Source: Burkholderiales bacterium
GTDB taxonomy: Bacteria; Pseudomonadota; Gammaproteobacteria; Burkholderiales; Burkholderiaceae_C
Length of the DNA: 34,211 nt
Direction of reading: 5' to 3'
NCBI GenBank assembly: GCA_026400155.1
Contig: JAPLPO010000017.1
Location: 1-34,211 of the forward strand
Below, one piece after another: positions 23,535-32,030 of this stretch. Numbering within the stretch: the first letter of the stretch is position 1; each line of letters starts with the position of its first letter. The translations under genes were made by a program, and so were the position numbers. The notes under the pieces were generated by a model. It was given only the letters and a program-made list of their open reading frames with translations. It did no database searches and had not been told where the DNA came from.

Positions 23535-24359
23535 ATGTCCGAACTTGCAGTTAGAAAATTATTGGTTGACCTCACAACGCCGTTCGAGCAGCGCTGGTGT
23601 GGTGGTGATGCTTTCAAGTCAGCTTTCTTCAATGCACTCTCTATGAGCTTTCCGGTTGGCGAGCAGTTTTTCATTGACTCCGTGCGTGAAGGTGCCAAGC
23701 AAATGGACCCCGCCATGCGCGAAAAATTTGCAGCCGAAGTTCAGGGCTTTATTGGCCAAGAAGCCACGCACCGCCGCATTCACGCTTTGTTCAATGGCCA
23801 CATTGAGCTTCAAGGTTTTAAAAATATCATTGCTGAGCGCTCAGCCAAGCGCATCAAAGCCAACGCGCATCAAAATGTGCGCCAACAGCTGGCGGCCACT
23901 GCGGCCACCGAACACTTTACTGACATCTTTGCCGATTGGTTGCTCAGCCACTCTGAAATTTTTGAAGGCACAGAGCCACGCCTCAGAACCATGTGGCAAT
24001 GGCATGCTGCTGAAGAAGCCGAGCACCGTTGCACTGCCTTTGACGTTTACAAAGCTTTGGGCGGCAATGAACAATGGCGCATCCGTATTTTTCACTACGT
24101 GACCTACACCTTCCTCACCGATGTGATGCTGCAAACCATGCACAACTTGTGGCGCGATGGCAGCTTGTTCAAGATCAGTACTTGGAAAAGCGGCTATCAG
24201 CTATTGCTCAGCAAGAACGGCTTGTTCAGAAGCAATTTTGGCCATTGGAAGGCTTATAAAAAAGCCGACTTCCACCCAGCTCAGCAGAGCGCTTTACTCT
24301 CTGAGCAATGGCTGCAAAACAATACCAGCGCTTACAGCTTGGTAGGCCGCAGCAGCTGA
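23535..24359 (+). CDS. PF10118-type predicted metal-dependent hydrolase with ferritin-like di-iron motif
   Basis: All-helical protein of 274 residues, soluble, function unknown. The N-terminus MSELAVRKLLVDLTTPFEQRWCGGDAFKSAFFNALSM and the metal-ligand pattern fit the PF10118 family. Visible acidic/His residues are Glu43 (VGEQFF), Glu76-x-x-His79 (GQEATHRRIH), Glu126-His127 (ATEHFTD) and Glu161-x-x-His164 (AEEAEHRC), with His157. This E..ExxH..E..ExxH layout is that of di-iron carboxylate proteins, so an oxygenase or desaturase-like role is as plausible as hydrolysis. It is divergent from the second sulfatase and shares its 185-bp upstream gap, suggesting joint regulation. Confidence 0.8.
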   Translation: MSELAVRKLLVDLTTPFEQRWCGGDAFKSAFFNALSMSFPVGEQFFIDSVREGAKQMDPAMREKFAAEVQGFIGQEATHRRIHALFNGHIELQGFKNIIAERSAKRIKANAHQNVRQQLAATAATEHFTDIFADWLLSHSEIFEGTEPRLRTMWQWHAAEEAEHRCTAFDVYKALGGNEQWRIRIFHYVTYTFLTDVMLQTMHNLWRDGSLFKISTWKSGYQLLLSKNGLFRSNFGHWKAYKKADFHPAQQSALLSEQWLQNNTSAYSLVGRSS

Positions 24360-24378
24360 TAGAGCTTTGAGGTTCAGA

Positions 24379-25365
24379 TCACTCCACGGTGATCTTTTCG
24401 TCTTTCACAATTTTGGCCATCGCGGGTATTTCCGTGCGCATCCACTGTGAAAATTGATCAGCGGTCATGGCTGAAGGCTCTGCACCCAAAGTTGTCAAAC
24501 GTTCTTTAATTTCTGGAATGGCTGCAATGCGTTTGATTTCTGCGTGCAGTTTGTCCACCACCGCTTTGGGTGTGCCTGCAGGCGCTAACAAACCTTGAAA
24601 GCTGCCCGTTAAAAAACCCGGCAATGATTCAGCGACTGTTGGCGTATCGGGCATTTGCGGATTGCGAGTCAAACTCGAAACCGCGATGAGCTTGATCTTG
24701 CCGGCCTTCACTTGCGGGTATGTGGCCACCATGCCATTGAACATCACATCTACTTGTCCACCGACCAAATCGGTGATGGCTTGCGCACCGCCCTTGTAGG
24801 GCACATAGCCCCATTCAATGCCGTTGCGCTGAGCGTAAGTCACGCCTGCCAAATGCGAAGCACTCCCCATGCCTGCAGCCACTGCATAGTTAAGCTTGCC
24901 TTTTTGGGCTTTGGCGTAAGCCACCAACTCGGCCGGCGTGTTGGCTGGTATCTTGGTACTAACAGCCAGCAAGTGAGGCGAGTAAGCCACCATGGCCACG
25001 GGTGCAAAATCGTTCATCACGTTGAACGGCAATTTGAACAAGGCAGGGCTGATGACCAAGTTACCCACGTCCATCAGTACCAAGGTGTAGCCATCGGGTG
25101 CAGATTTGGCCACTTGGTCTGCGCCTAGGTTGCCACTGGCACCGGGGCGGTTTTCGATCACCACGGGCTGCCCCCAGTTCTCTGTGATCTTTTGACCGAA
25201 GATGCGGGCCAGCACATCGGATGTGCCGCCAGCGGGAAATGGCGCCACAATTTTGATGGGCGTGGAGGGAAAAGTAGCGGCGGTTTGAGCGTGAACAGAA
25301 GCGCTCAACAGAAGCGCAGTGACTGCGGTTACAGCAGTCACTGCGAAAGATAATTTTTTGAACAT
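24379..25365 (-). CDS. Bug/TctC-family tripartite tricarboxylate transporter substrate-binding protein
   Basis: Periplasmic solute-binding protein of 328 residues. Sec signal peptide (hydrophobic VTAVTAVTALLLSASVHA, cleavage about 26) followed by the Bug hallmark PIKIVAPFPAGGTSDVLARIFGQKI and the family segments VIENRPGASGNLGADQVAKS, YVPYKGGAQAITDLVGGQVDVMF and LLAPAGTPKAVVDKLHAEI. AAGGAT is the ribosome-binding site. It follows a second Bug gene by 11 bp and galactarate dehydratase on the same strand, so its likely ligand is a uronic or aldaric acid; this is context-based inference. No TctAB permease is adjacent here. Confidence 0.92.
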   Translation of the reverse strand: MFKKLSFAVTAVTAVTALLLSASVHAQTAATFPSTPIKIVAPFPAGGTSDVLARIFGQKITENWGQPVVIENRPGASGNLGADQVAKSAPDGYTLVLMDVGNLVISPALFKLPFNVMNDFAPVAMVAYSPHLLAVSTKIPANTPAELVAYAKAQKGKLNYAVAAGMGSASHLAGVTYAQRNGIEWGYVPYKGGAQAITDLVGGQVDVMFNGMVATYPQVKAGKIKLIAVSSLTRNPQMPDTPTVAESLPGFLTGSFQGLLAPAGTPKAVVDKLHAEIKRIAAIPEIKERLTTLGAEPSAMTADQFSQWMRTEIPAMAKIVKDEKITVE

Positions 25366-25376
25366 GACAGTGATCC

Positions 25377-26369
25377 TTATTCGAGTTTGATGTTGGCTGC
25401 TTTAATGACTTGGGCCCATTTTTCAATTTCTGCTTTTTGAAAGCTCAGCACCTGCTCTGGTGTCAAAGCGGAAGGTTGCATGCCTAGGCCTTTGATGCGA
25501 TCTTGCATTTCGGGTGTTTGGATGATCTTGAGAATTTCAGCATGCAATCTGTCAACGATGGGTTTGGGTGTACCAGCGGGAGCAAACAAAGCTTGCCAAG
25601 ACACCACTTCAAAACCTTGCGTACCTGGCCAACCCGATTCGGCCACTGTGGGCACATCGGTGAAAGCGTCTGTTAAGCGTCTGCCAGACGTGACGGCCAG
25701 CGCTCTCAATTTGCCACTTTGAATGTGCGCGCCTGCCACCACCGTGGTGTCAAACATGAAATCAACTTGGCCGCTCATCACGTCTTGAATGGCGGGCGCA
25801 CTTCCCTTGTAAGGCACATGGGTGAACTTGACTTCGCCCTTGAAGGCCAATAATTCTTGCGCCAAATGTTGGGATGTGCCATTGCCGGCCGATGCACCCG
25901 ACAACTTGCCAGGATTGGCTTTGGCCGCGGTCATCAAATCGCGAAGCGTTTTATAAGGGCTGTTGGCGGCAACCACCAAGACCACAGGGTTGGTGCCATA
26001 CAAATAGACAGGCGTGAATGACTTGATCGGGTCATAGCCCAGTTTGGGATACAGGCTGATGTTGATGGCATGCGAGCTGATGGTGCCGCCCAGCAGGTGA
26101 TGGCCATCGGCTGGTGCACGCGCTGCAATTTCGGAGCCCACGCTGCCACCTGCACCGCCCTTGTTTTCAATGACCAAAGTTGTGCCGAGTGCAGCGCCCA
26201 ATTTTTGGGACACCAAACGCGCCAAGATATCGGTGGTGCCCCCTGCTGGAAACGCCACCAAATAATTGATGGGCTTTGAAGGCCATGCTGCTTGGCTGAA
26301 AGCAGTGGTGGTGAGCAAACCTGAAGCGAGGGCGACAGATGTTTGCAAAAAATGACGACGATGGGTCAT
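25377..26369 (-). CDS. Bug/TctC-family substrate-binding protein with twin-arginine signal
   Basis: Second periplasmic binding protein, 330 residues. Its leader MTHRRHFLQTSVALASG carries an RRxFLQ twin-arginine-like motif, unlike the Sec leader of the neighbouring paralogue. Bug hallmarks are PINYLVAFPAGGTTDILARLVSQKL, VIENKGGAGGSVGSEIAARA, HVPYKGSAPAIQDVMSGQVDFMF and LFAPAGTPKPIVDRLHAEI. The ATG at 26369 has AGGAG eight bases upstream. It lies 58 bp downstream of garD and 11 bp before the other Bug gene, in one operon. Presumed ligand an aldarate or uronate. Two different binding proteins in tandem may broaden the ligand range or reflect duplication and divergence. Confidence 0.92.
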   Translation of the reverse strand: MTHRRHFLQTSVALASGLLTTTAFSQAAWPSKPINYLVAFPAGGTTDILARLVSQKLGAALGTTLVIENKGGAGGSVGSEIAARAPADGHHLLGGTISSHAINISLYPKLGYDPIKSFTPVYLYGTNPVVLVVAANSPYKTLRDLMTAAKANPGKLSGASAGNGTSQHLAQELLAFKGEVKFTHVPYKGSAPAIQDVMSGQVDFMFDTTVVAGAHIQSGKLRALAVTSGRRLTDAFTDVPTVAESGWPGTQGFEVVSWQALFAPAGTPKPIVDRLHAEILKIIQTPEMQDRIKGLGMQPSALTPEQVLSFQKAEIEKWAQVIKAANIKLE

Positions 26370-26427
26370 GAGAGTCTCCTGGTTGTTGTTGCAAGTTGGT
26401 ATTTCAAGTGATTTTCACATGCGTTTT

Positions 26428-28005
26428 TTAAGTAATGGGTGCGGGGTTGAATAAGACCAAAGCGTTGTGCAGTTTCCAATGCTCCGCCCATGTTTGGCGG
26501 CCGCTGGCCACCTCCAGCAATAATTGAAACAGTTCCCAACCACCTTCTTCAATGGTAATTTCGCCATCGGCCACACGGCCAGCGTTGAGATCCATCAAAT
26601 CGTGCCAGCGTTGGGCCAATTCGGTTCGGGTTGCTACTTTCAGCACGGGACAAGCTTGCAAGCCATAAGGTGTGCCGCGTCCGGTGGTGAACACATGCAG
26701 GTTCATGCCCGCTGCCAATTGCAGAGTGCCGCAAATAAAATCACTGGCAGGTGTGGCTGCAAACACCAAGCCCTTTTGATGCGGCTTGAGTTTTTCACCG
26801 GGGGCTAGCACGTGTTGGATGGGCATAGAGCCGCTCTTCACAATGGAGCCCATGGCTTTTTCAACAATGTTGGACAAGCCGCCAGCCTTGTTGCCGGGCG
26901 TGGTGTTGGCGCTTCGATCGGCTTGACCGCGTTCTAGATATTGGTCGTACCACGACAATTCACGAACAATGCTTTGAGCCACTTCCACGCTCTGTGCGCG
27001 ATGTGTGAGTTGCTCAACAGCGTCACGCACCTCGGTGTTTTCGCTGAACATGACAGTAGCACCCGCTCTCACCAAGAGGTCGGTAGCAAAGCCCACAATG
27101 GGATTGGCTGTGACACCCGAAAATGCGTCGCTGCCACCGCATTGCACGCCCACCACCAACTCGCTGGCAGCAACAGTTTCTCTTTGGCGTGCATTCAATC
27201 GGGTCAAATGCGGACGCGCGCTGTCGACAATATGTTGCAACATGCTCATGAAACCCACATGCTGATCGTCTTGCAAACACACCGTGTGTGGGCCATCGCC
27301 CTCGCCCTGATCGGGCGTCAAGGGAAAACTACCAGGCGGCAGTAAGCGCAGGGGTGGCAATTTTTCACACCCCAAACTCACCACCAAAACCTCATTGCCA
27401 AAATTGGGGTTGAGGCTGATATTGCGCAGCGTTCTGATAGGAATGATGGCATCGGGCGCATCGATGGCCACGCCGCAGCCGTAGGTGTGCTCTATGCCCA
27501 CCACATCGTCGACATTGGGATAAAGCGGCAACAAGTCTTGCTTAATTTTTTGCACCGCCAAGTCGACAACACCGGCCACGCATTGAACCGTGGTGGTCAC
27601 CGCCAAGATATTGCGGGTACCCACTGAACCGTCTGAATTTCGATAACCCTCAAAGGTATATCCCGTCAGTTCATCGGCTGCAGGCACCTTGGCAGTGGCC
27701 ATGGGCAAGTTGAGGAAATTTCGTGCAGAAGGCATTTCGAGCAATCGCTCATGCACCCAAGAGCCTGCTTGAATATTTTGTTTGGCAATGCCAATGCTGA
27801 CCCTGTAACGCGTGACTGGCTCACCGGCCTTGATGTCGGTCAAAGCCACTTTGTGGCCTTGCGGCACTGCGTTGATGAGCGTGATGGGCGATGCATCTGG
27901 ATGCGTTCTGACCTTGGCGCCCGCTTTCAATCCACCCGCAGTGACAACAATGGCCACGTTGTCGGCCTTGTGCATTGCAATGACGGGGAATTCAGAATAA
28001 TCCAT
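26428..28005 (-). CDS. garD: Galactarate (D-glucarate-type) dehydratase GarD
   Basis: Iron-dependent dehydratase of the UxaA/GarD family, 525 residues, converting galactarate to 5-dehydro-4-deoxy-D-glucarate. It aligns by eye almost end to end with E. coli GarD (523 residues). An N-terminal SAF-like domain (ADNVAIVV...[25 protein letters not shown]) is followed by [54 protein letters not shown], TDRSANPxPGNKxGGL-type sequence, [13 protein letters not shown] and a C-terminal [14 protein letters not shown]. Start at 28005 ([11 protein letters not shown]) fits the family; an upstream ATG at 28137 would cross the regulatory site. First gene of the garD-bug-bug operon, divergent from the GntR gene. 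Confidence 0.95.
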   Translation of the reverse strand: MDYSEFPVIAMHKADNVAIVVTAGGLKAGAKVRTHPDASPITLINAVPQGHKVALTDIKAGEPVTRYRVSIGIAKQNIQAGSWVHERLLEMPSARNFLNLPMATAKVPAADELTGYTFEGYRNSDGSVGTRNILAVTTTVQCVAGVVDLAVQKIKQDLLPLYPNVDDVVGIEHTYGCGVAIDAPDAIIPIRTLRNISLNPNFGNEVLVVSLGCEKLPPLRLLPPGSFPLTPDQGEGDGPHTVCLQDDQHVGFMSMLQHIVDSARPHLTRLNARQRETVAASELVVGVQCGGSDAFSGVTANPIVGFATDLLVRAGATVMFSENTEVRDAVEQLTHRAQSVEVAQSIVRELSWYDQYLERGQADRSANTTPGNKAGGLSNIVEKAMGSIVKSGSMPIQHVLAPGEKLKPHQKGLVFAATPASDFICGTLQLAAGMNLHVFTTGRGTPYGLQACPVLKVATRTELAQRWHDLMDLNAGRVADGEITIEEGGWELFQLLLEVASGRQTWAEHWKLHNALVLFNPAPIT

Positions 28006-28125
28006 AAAGCGCTTTATTAAAAAACTTGGGCTGGGCTGAATCCATCCCGAAGTGGGCCATGAAAAATTTCTGCACAGATTGAAAAGGCTTCTGTTACATT
28101 TCGATCGAATTGAAAGAAATGACAT

Positions 28126-28138
28126 GTTGTCGTACAAC
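28126..28138. promoter_or_regulatory. Candidate GntR/FadR-type operator between garD and the regulator gene
   Basis: GTTGTCGTACAAC is a 5-3-5 inverted repeat lying 121 bp from garD and 47 bp from the regulator's start. It shares the 10-mer TCGTACAACC (28130-28139) with the site before gudD (inverted there). A second palindrome, TTCGATCGAA (28100-28109), is nearby. Binding by the adjacent regulator is inferred. Confidence 0.5.
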
Positions 28139-28184
28139 CCAAATTATCCAAGACCAAGGCACTTTGGGCCCTAGTAGTTACCCC

Positions 28185-28922
28185 ATGAACTCAAACGCCG
28201 TGATCGTCGAAGAACCTCGCAAATCCAAAAGTTTAGCCATGCAATTGGTTGAAAAGATGTCTTTGCAAATTCGCGCAGGCCAACTCAAGGTGGGTCAAAA
28301 ACTGCCAACGGAAGCCGAGATCATGCGCAACTTTGGCGTCAGCCGAACCGTGGTTCGAGAAGCCATTTCTCATTTGCAAGCTTCTTTTTTGGTCGAAACT
28401 CGGCACGGCATTGGCACGTTTGTGTTGCCGCAGGAGCTTAGTCCTTCTTTTCGCGTCAGCGCCCATCAATTAGGCACTTTGCGTGACATCATTGCGCTCC
28501 TTGAATTTCGAATCAGCATTGAAACTGAGGCTGCAGCGCTGGCTTCTCAGAGGAGAAATTCTGAAAATCTCGAAGAACTGCAAAATGCCATGAATGCGTT
28601 CAAGCAAGCCATTGCTGAAGGCCGAGATGCCGTTCAAGCCGACTTTTTGTTCCACCAAGAGATTGCAAGAGCCACTCAAAATAAGCATTTTCAAGAGTTG
28701 ATGCATTCGCTGGGCACTGGCGCCATTCCGCGCGCTCGACTTGAAAATCCCTTGCCCGTCACCCCAGAGCGACTCGCCTATTTGAGGCGTGTGCACGAAG
28801 AGCACGAAAGTATTTTCAACGCCATTGCAGCCCAAGATCCTGAAGCTGCTCGCGCTGCCATGCGCACTCATTTGTCCAACAGCCGCGATCGACTGAAGAA
28901 AAGTGAAAGCGCTGCGCAATGA
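28185..28922 (+). CDS. GntR family (FadR subfamily, FCD-domain) regulator
   Basis: Protein of 245 residues. The N-terminal winged helix (about 15-80) reads LPTEAEIMRNFGVSRTVVREAISHLQASFLVETRHGIGTFV, the classic GntR domain with VSRTVVREAI recognition helix. The C-terminal all-helical FCD domain has a metal-ligand-type set of His/Asp residues (DFLFHQEIARAT and MRTHLSNSR). It sits between garD (divergent) and gudD, as regulators of aldarate or uronate catabolism often do, and probably responds to a sugar acid intermediate. The ATG at 28185 is chosen because conserved sequence begins shortly after; an ATG at 28110 would run through the candidate operator. Confidence 0.92.
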   Translation: MNSNAVIVEEPRKSKSLAMQLVEKMSLQIRAGQLKVGQKLPTEAEIMRNFGVSRTVVREAISHLQASFLVETRHGIGTFVLPQELSPSFRVSAHQLGTLRDIIALLEFRISIETEAAALASQRRNSENLEELQNAMNAFKQAIAEGRDAVQADFLFHQEIARATQNKHFQELMHSLGTGAIPRARLENPLPVTPERLAYLRRVHEEHESIFNAIAAQDPEAARAAMRTHLSNSRDRLKKSESAAQ

Positions 28923-28965
28923 GCCTGAATACCCACCTAGGGTTTCTCCAGTGATGGCGGCTTGA

Positions 28966-28983
28966 ACATCGGTTGTACGATGT
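28966..28983. promoter_or_regulatory. Candidate operator upstream of gudD
   Basis: ACATCGGTTGTACGATGT has exact 6-bp arms (ACATCG/CGATGT) around GTTGTA, 47 bp before the gudD ATG. It contains GGTTGTACGA (28971-28980), the reverse complement of the 10-mer in the garD/gntR gap. Same-regulator binding is inferred. Confidence 0.5.
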
Positions 28984-29030
28984 CTTGTTGGCTAGTCCTT
29001 TTTCAGATTTAACGTCCTTCTTAATTGCCC

Positions 29031-30359
29031 ATGAACACCACGCCCACCATCACCCGTCTGCAAGTGATTCCCGTTGCAGGCCGCGACAGCATGCTGCTCA
29101 ATTTGAGCGGTGCCCATGGCCCTTTTTTCACACGCAACTTGATCATCCTGACCGACTCCAGTGGCAACACAGGCATCGGAGAGGTCCCAGGCGGCGAGAA
29201 AATTCGAAAAACCATTGAAGATGCCAAGCCTTGGATTGAAGGCCAAAGCATCGGTCAATACAAAAACTTGCTCAACTCACTGCAACACAAATTTGCAGAT
29301 CGGGATTCGGGCGGGCGTGGCAATCAAACCTTTGATTTGCGCATTGCCATCCATGCCGTCACTGCCATTGAAAGCGCCCTTCTCGACCTCATGGGCCAGC
29401 ACTTGGGCGTGCCAGTGGCTGCGCTGCTAGGCGAGGGACAGCAGCGCGCCAGCGTTCAAGTTTTGGGTTATTTGTTTTACTTGGCAGACCGCCAAAAAAC
29501 AGACTTGCCTTATCACAGCGAACCCGACGCCAACAACGATTGGCAGCGATTGCGTCACGAAGAAGCCCTCACGCCAGAAGCCATTTTGCGCTTGGCCCAA
29601 GCCGCTCAAGACCGGTACGGCTTCCAAGACTTCAAACTAAAGGGCGGCGTCTTGCGGGGTGAAGCGGAAGTGGAGGCCATTGTGGCCTTGCACGAAAAAT
29701 TTCCGGCTGCTCGAATCACCCTAGACCCCAATGGGGGCTGGCTTTTGAAAGATGCCATTCACTTGCTGCGTGATCACAGAAACACCATGGCTTACGCCGA
29801 AGATCCGTGTGGCGCTGAAGGTGTGTACTCCGGCCGAGAGGTGATGGCCGAGTTCAAACGCGCCACAGGCTTGCCCACCGCCACCAACATGGTGGCCACC
29901 GATTGGCGCGAAATGGCACACAGCATTCAATTGCAATCGGTCGACATTCCCTTGGCAGACCCGCACTTTTGGACTCTGCAAGGCTCTGTGCGAGTGGCGC
30001 AGTTGTGCCAAATGTACGACCTCACCTGGGGCTCACATTCCAACAACCACTTTGATGTGTCTTTGGCCATGTTCACACATTGCGCTGCAGCAGCCCCAGG
30101 CAAAGTAACAGCCATTGACACGCATTGGATTTGGCAGGATGGTCAATACCTCACTCAAGAGCCACTGCAAATTAAGGGCGGCATGATTGAGGTTCCCACG
30201 CAGCCAGGCCTGGGTGTGAAGCGCAACATGGATGCGGTAGAAGCGGCGCATCAGCTTTATTTACAACACGGCTTAGGCGCTCGCAACGATGCCATGGCCA
30301 TGCAATACCTCATTTCTGGCTGGACCTTCAACCCCAAGATGCCCGCCATGGTTCGCTAA
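29031..30359 (+). CDS. gudD: Glucarate dehydratase GudD (enolase superfamily)
   Basis: Mg-dependent dehydratase, 442 residues, converting D-glucarate (and often L-idarate) to 5-dehydro-4-deoxy-D-glucarate. It matches E. coli GudD nearly throughout: [31 protein letters not shown], the KxK motif FKLKGG with Lys204, metal ligands Asp232 (LDPNGG), Glu263 (CGAEG) and Asn286 (TATNM), and the general base His336 in GSHSNNHFD; positions assigned by pattern from the E. coli enzyme. ATG at 29031 is preferred to the in-frame TTG six bases earlier; no strong ribosome-binding site. First structural gene of the gudD-garL-udh-kdgK run. Confidence 0.96.
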   Translation: MNTTPTITRLQVIPVAGRDSMLLNLSGAHGPFFTRNLIILTDSSGNTGIGEVPGGEKIRKTIEDAKPWIEGQSIGQYKNLLNSLQHKFADRDSGGRGNQTFDLRIAIHAVTAIESALLDLMGQHLGVPVAALLGEGQQRASVQVLGYLFYLADRQKTDLPYHSEPDANNDWQRLRHEEALTPEAILRLAQAAQDRYGFQDFKLKGGVLRGEAEVEAIVALHEKFPAARITLDPNGGWLLKDAIHLLRDHRNTMAYAEDPCGAEGVYSGREVMAEFKRATGLPTATNMVATDWREMAHSIQLQSVDIPLADPHFWTLQGSVRVAQLCQMYDLTWGSHSNNHFDVSLAMFTHCAAAAPGKVTAIDTHWIWQDGQYLTQEPLQIKGGMIEVPTQPGLGVKRNMDAVEAAHQLYLQHGLGARNDAMAMQYLISGWTFNPKMPAMVR

Positions 30360-30401
30360 TTTCAACGCTCATTCAAAATCAACATTTCAATCTAGACCAT
30401 C

Positions 30402-31166
30402 ATGCAAGCCATTCACAACAAATTCAAACAAGCGATTCTCAGTGGACAAAAACAAATTGGCCTTTGGTCGCATTTGTGCAGCCCCATCAGCATTGAAATT
30501 TTGGCAGACTGCGGCTACGACTGGCTGCTGCTTGACATGGAGCATTCGCCCAACGATTTAAGTGAAATCTTAGCGCAACTTCAAGCCATGAAAGGCGGAA
30601 CCGCCACCCCCATCGTGCGCCCCCCTTGGAACGACATGGTGACCTTCAAGCGATTGCTCGACATTGGTGTGCAAAACTTGTTGGTGCCCTACATTCAAAC
30701 CGCAGAAGAAGCCCGCAACGCAGTGGCTTACACCCGCTATCCACCCCATGGCGTTCGCGGCTATGCGGGCGCACCCAGAGCCAGCAACTATGGCCGCATC
30801 AAAGACTACGCTCACCACAATGCCGAAGAGTTGTGCTTGTTGCTTCAAGTGGAAACGCTGCAAGGCTTGGATAATTTAGAAGCCATTGCCAATGTGGAGG
30901 GCGTTGATGGTGTGTTCATTGGCCCCGGCGATTTGTCTGCGGCGCTGGGTCACCTGGCCAATCCCAAGCACCCCGATGTGTTGAAAGCAATTGACGATGC
31001 CATTGCCCGCATCAAAGCCTGCGGCAAAGCGCCAGGCATTCTCACAGGCGATGAAGCCTTGGCCCAACATTGTGTGGCGCAAGGTTGCTTGTTTGTGGCT
31101 GTGGGCGCCGATCAAAATGTATTGCGTGACAGTGCAACAGCACTTGCACAAAGGTTCAAAAGCTAA
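30402..31166 (+). CDS. garL: 5-keto-4-deoxy-D-glucarate aldolase (HpaI/GarL family)
   Basis: Class II metal-dependent pyruvate aldolase of 254 residues that cleaves 5-keto-4-deoxy-D-glucarate to pyruvate and tartronate semialdehyde. Family markers: catalytic His48 in LLDMEHSPND, RYPPHGVRGYAG, metal ligands Glu in LLQVETLQG and Asp in IGPGDLSAALGH, and the terminal VAVGADQNVLRDS. The position directly after gudD makes GarL more likely than the homologous HpaI (HKHD aldolase), because its substrate is the GudD/GarD product. Spaced 42 bp from gudD. Confidence 0.93.
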   Translation: MQAIHNKFKQAILSGQKQIGLWSHLCSPISIEILADCGYDWLLLDMEHSPNDLSEILAQLQAMKGGTATPIVRPPWNDMVTFKRLLDIGVQNLLVPYIQTAEEARNAVAYTRYPPHGVRGYAGAPRASNYGRIKDYAHHNAEELCLLLQVETLQGLDNLEAIANVEGVDGVFIGPGDLSAALGHLANPKHPDVLKAIDDAIARIKACGKAPGILTGDEALAQHCVAQGCLFVAVGADQNVLRDSATALAQRFKS

Positions 31167-31199
31167 CACTGCCTTCACAAATTTGACCTCAAGGCCACC

Positions 31200-32021
31200 A
31201 TGCTCAACCCACCCGCCAGCCCACTGAAATTTCCCCGCCTTCTGCTCACCGGAGCAGGTGGCCATCTGGGCAAAGAACTCAGACCACGTCTCAAATCCTA
31301 TTGCGATGTTTTGCGCGTGAGTGACAGAAGCGAATTAGGCGCCAGTGCACCCGGTGAAGAAATCAGGCAGGCCTCTTTGGAAAACAAAGAACAAATGATG
31401 GACCTTCTAAAAGGCGTAGATGCTGTGGTCCACATGGGCGGCGTGTCCACCGAACAGCCTTGGGATCCTATTTTGGCCAGCAACATTGTGGGCATGGTCA
31501 ATTTGTATGAAGCCGCACGCTTACAAGGAACCAAGCGCATCGTGTTTGCAAGCTCCAACCACGTGACGGGCTTTTACCGGCAAGACGAAGTGGTGAATTC
31601 CAAAATGCCGGTCAAGCCCGATGGTTTCTACGGCCTGTCCAAAGCCTTTGGCGAAGACTTGGCTGAAATGTATTGGGCCCGCTGGGGCATTGAGACCGTG
31701 AGCGTTCGAATTGGTTCTTCTCTTGCAGAACCCAAAGACCGTCGCATGCTGGCCACCTGGCTCAGCTTTGATGATTTGGAGCGTTTGGTGGTGGCGGCAC
31801 TCACAGCACCCATCGTCGGTCACTCCATCATTTATGGCATGTCTGACAATCAAACAACTTGGTGGGACAACACACATGCCAAACACATTGGCTATCGCCC
31901 ACTCGACAGTTCAGATGTTTTTAGAAACGCAGTAGAAGCAAGGCAAGCCAGCATCGACAGCCAAGACAAAGCAGCCATCTATCAAGGCGGTGCCTTTGTG
32001 AAAGCTGCGCCGCACGGCTAG
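31200..32021 (+). CDS. udh: Uronate dehydrogenase (NAD-dependent)
   Basis: Oxidises D-galacturonate or D-glucuronate at C1 to the aldarolactone with NAD+, 273 residues, extended-SDR fold. Visible: cofactor loop TGAGGHLG at 17-24, GGVSTE at 80-85, FASSNHVTGFYRQDE at 116-130 with the active-site Ser, Tyr144 and Lys148 (FYGLSKAFGED), and RIGSS followed by TWLS and WWDN segments, as in characterised Pseudomonas and Agrobacterium enzymes. It supplies the aldarates for the two dehydratases. No lactonase gene for the aldarolactone is recognised nearby; spontaneous opening or an outside gene must suffice. Confidence 0.93.
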   Translation: MLNPPASPLKFPRLLLTGAGGHLGKELRPRLKSYCDVLRVSDRSELGASAPGEEIRQASLENKEQMMDLLKGVDAVVHMGGVSTEQPWDPILASNIVGMVNLYEAARLQGTKRIVFASSNHVTGFYRQDEVVNSKMPVKPDGFYGLSKAFGEDLAEMYWARWGIETVSVRIGSSLAEPKDRRMLATWLSFDDLERLVVAALTAPIVGHSIIYGMSDNQTTWWDNTHAKHIGYRPLDSSDVFRNAVEARQASIDSQDKAAIYQGGAFVKAAPHG

Positions 32022-32030
32022 TTTGCAGTC

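Noticed and set aside
10017-24359. Island as a recently acquired mobile element
   Set aside because: No integrase, transposase, tRNA end, direct-repeat boundary or obvious base-composition change was seen; codon use looks like that of the flanking core genes.
26167-26394. Small antisense frames around the Bug leader peptides
   Set aside because: Shadows of the Bug gene and its upstream region, with no start context or family signal.
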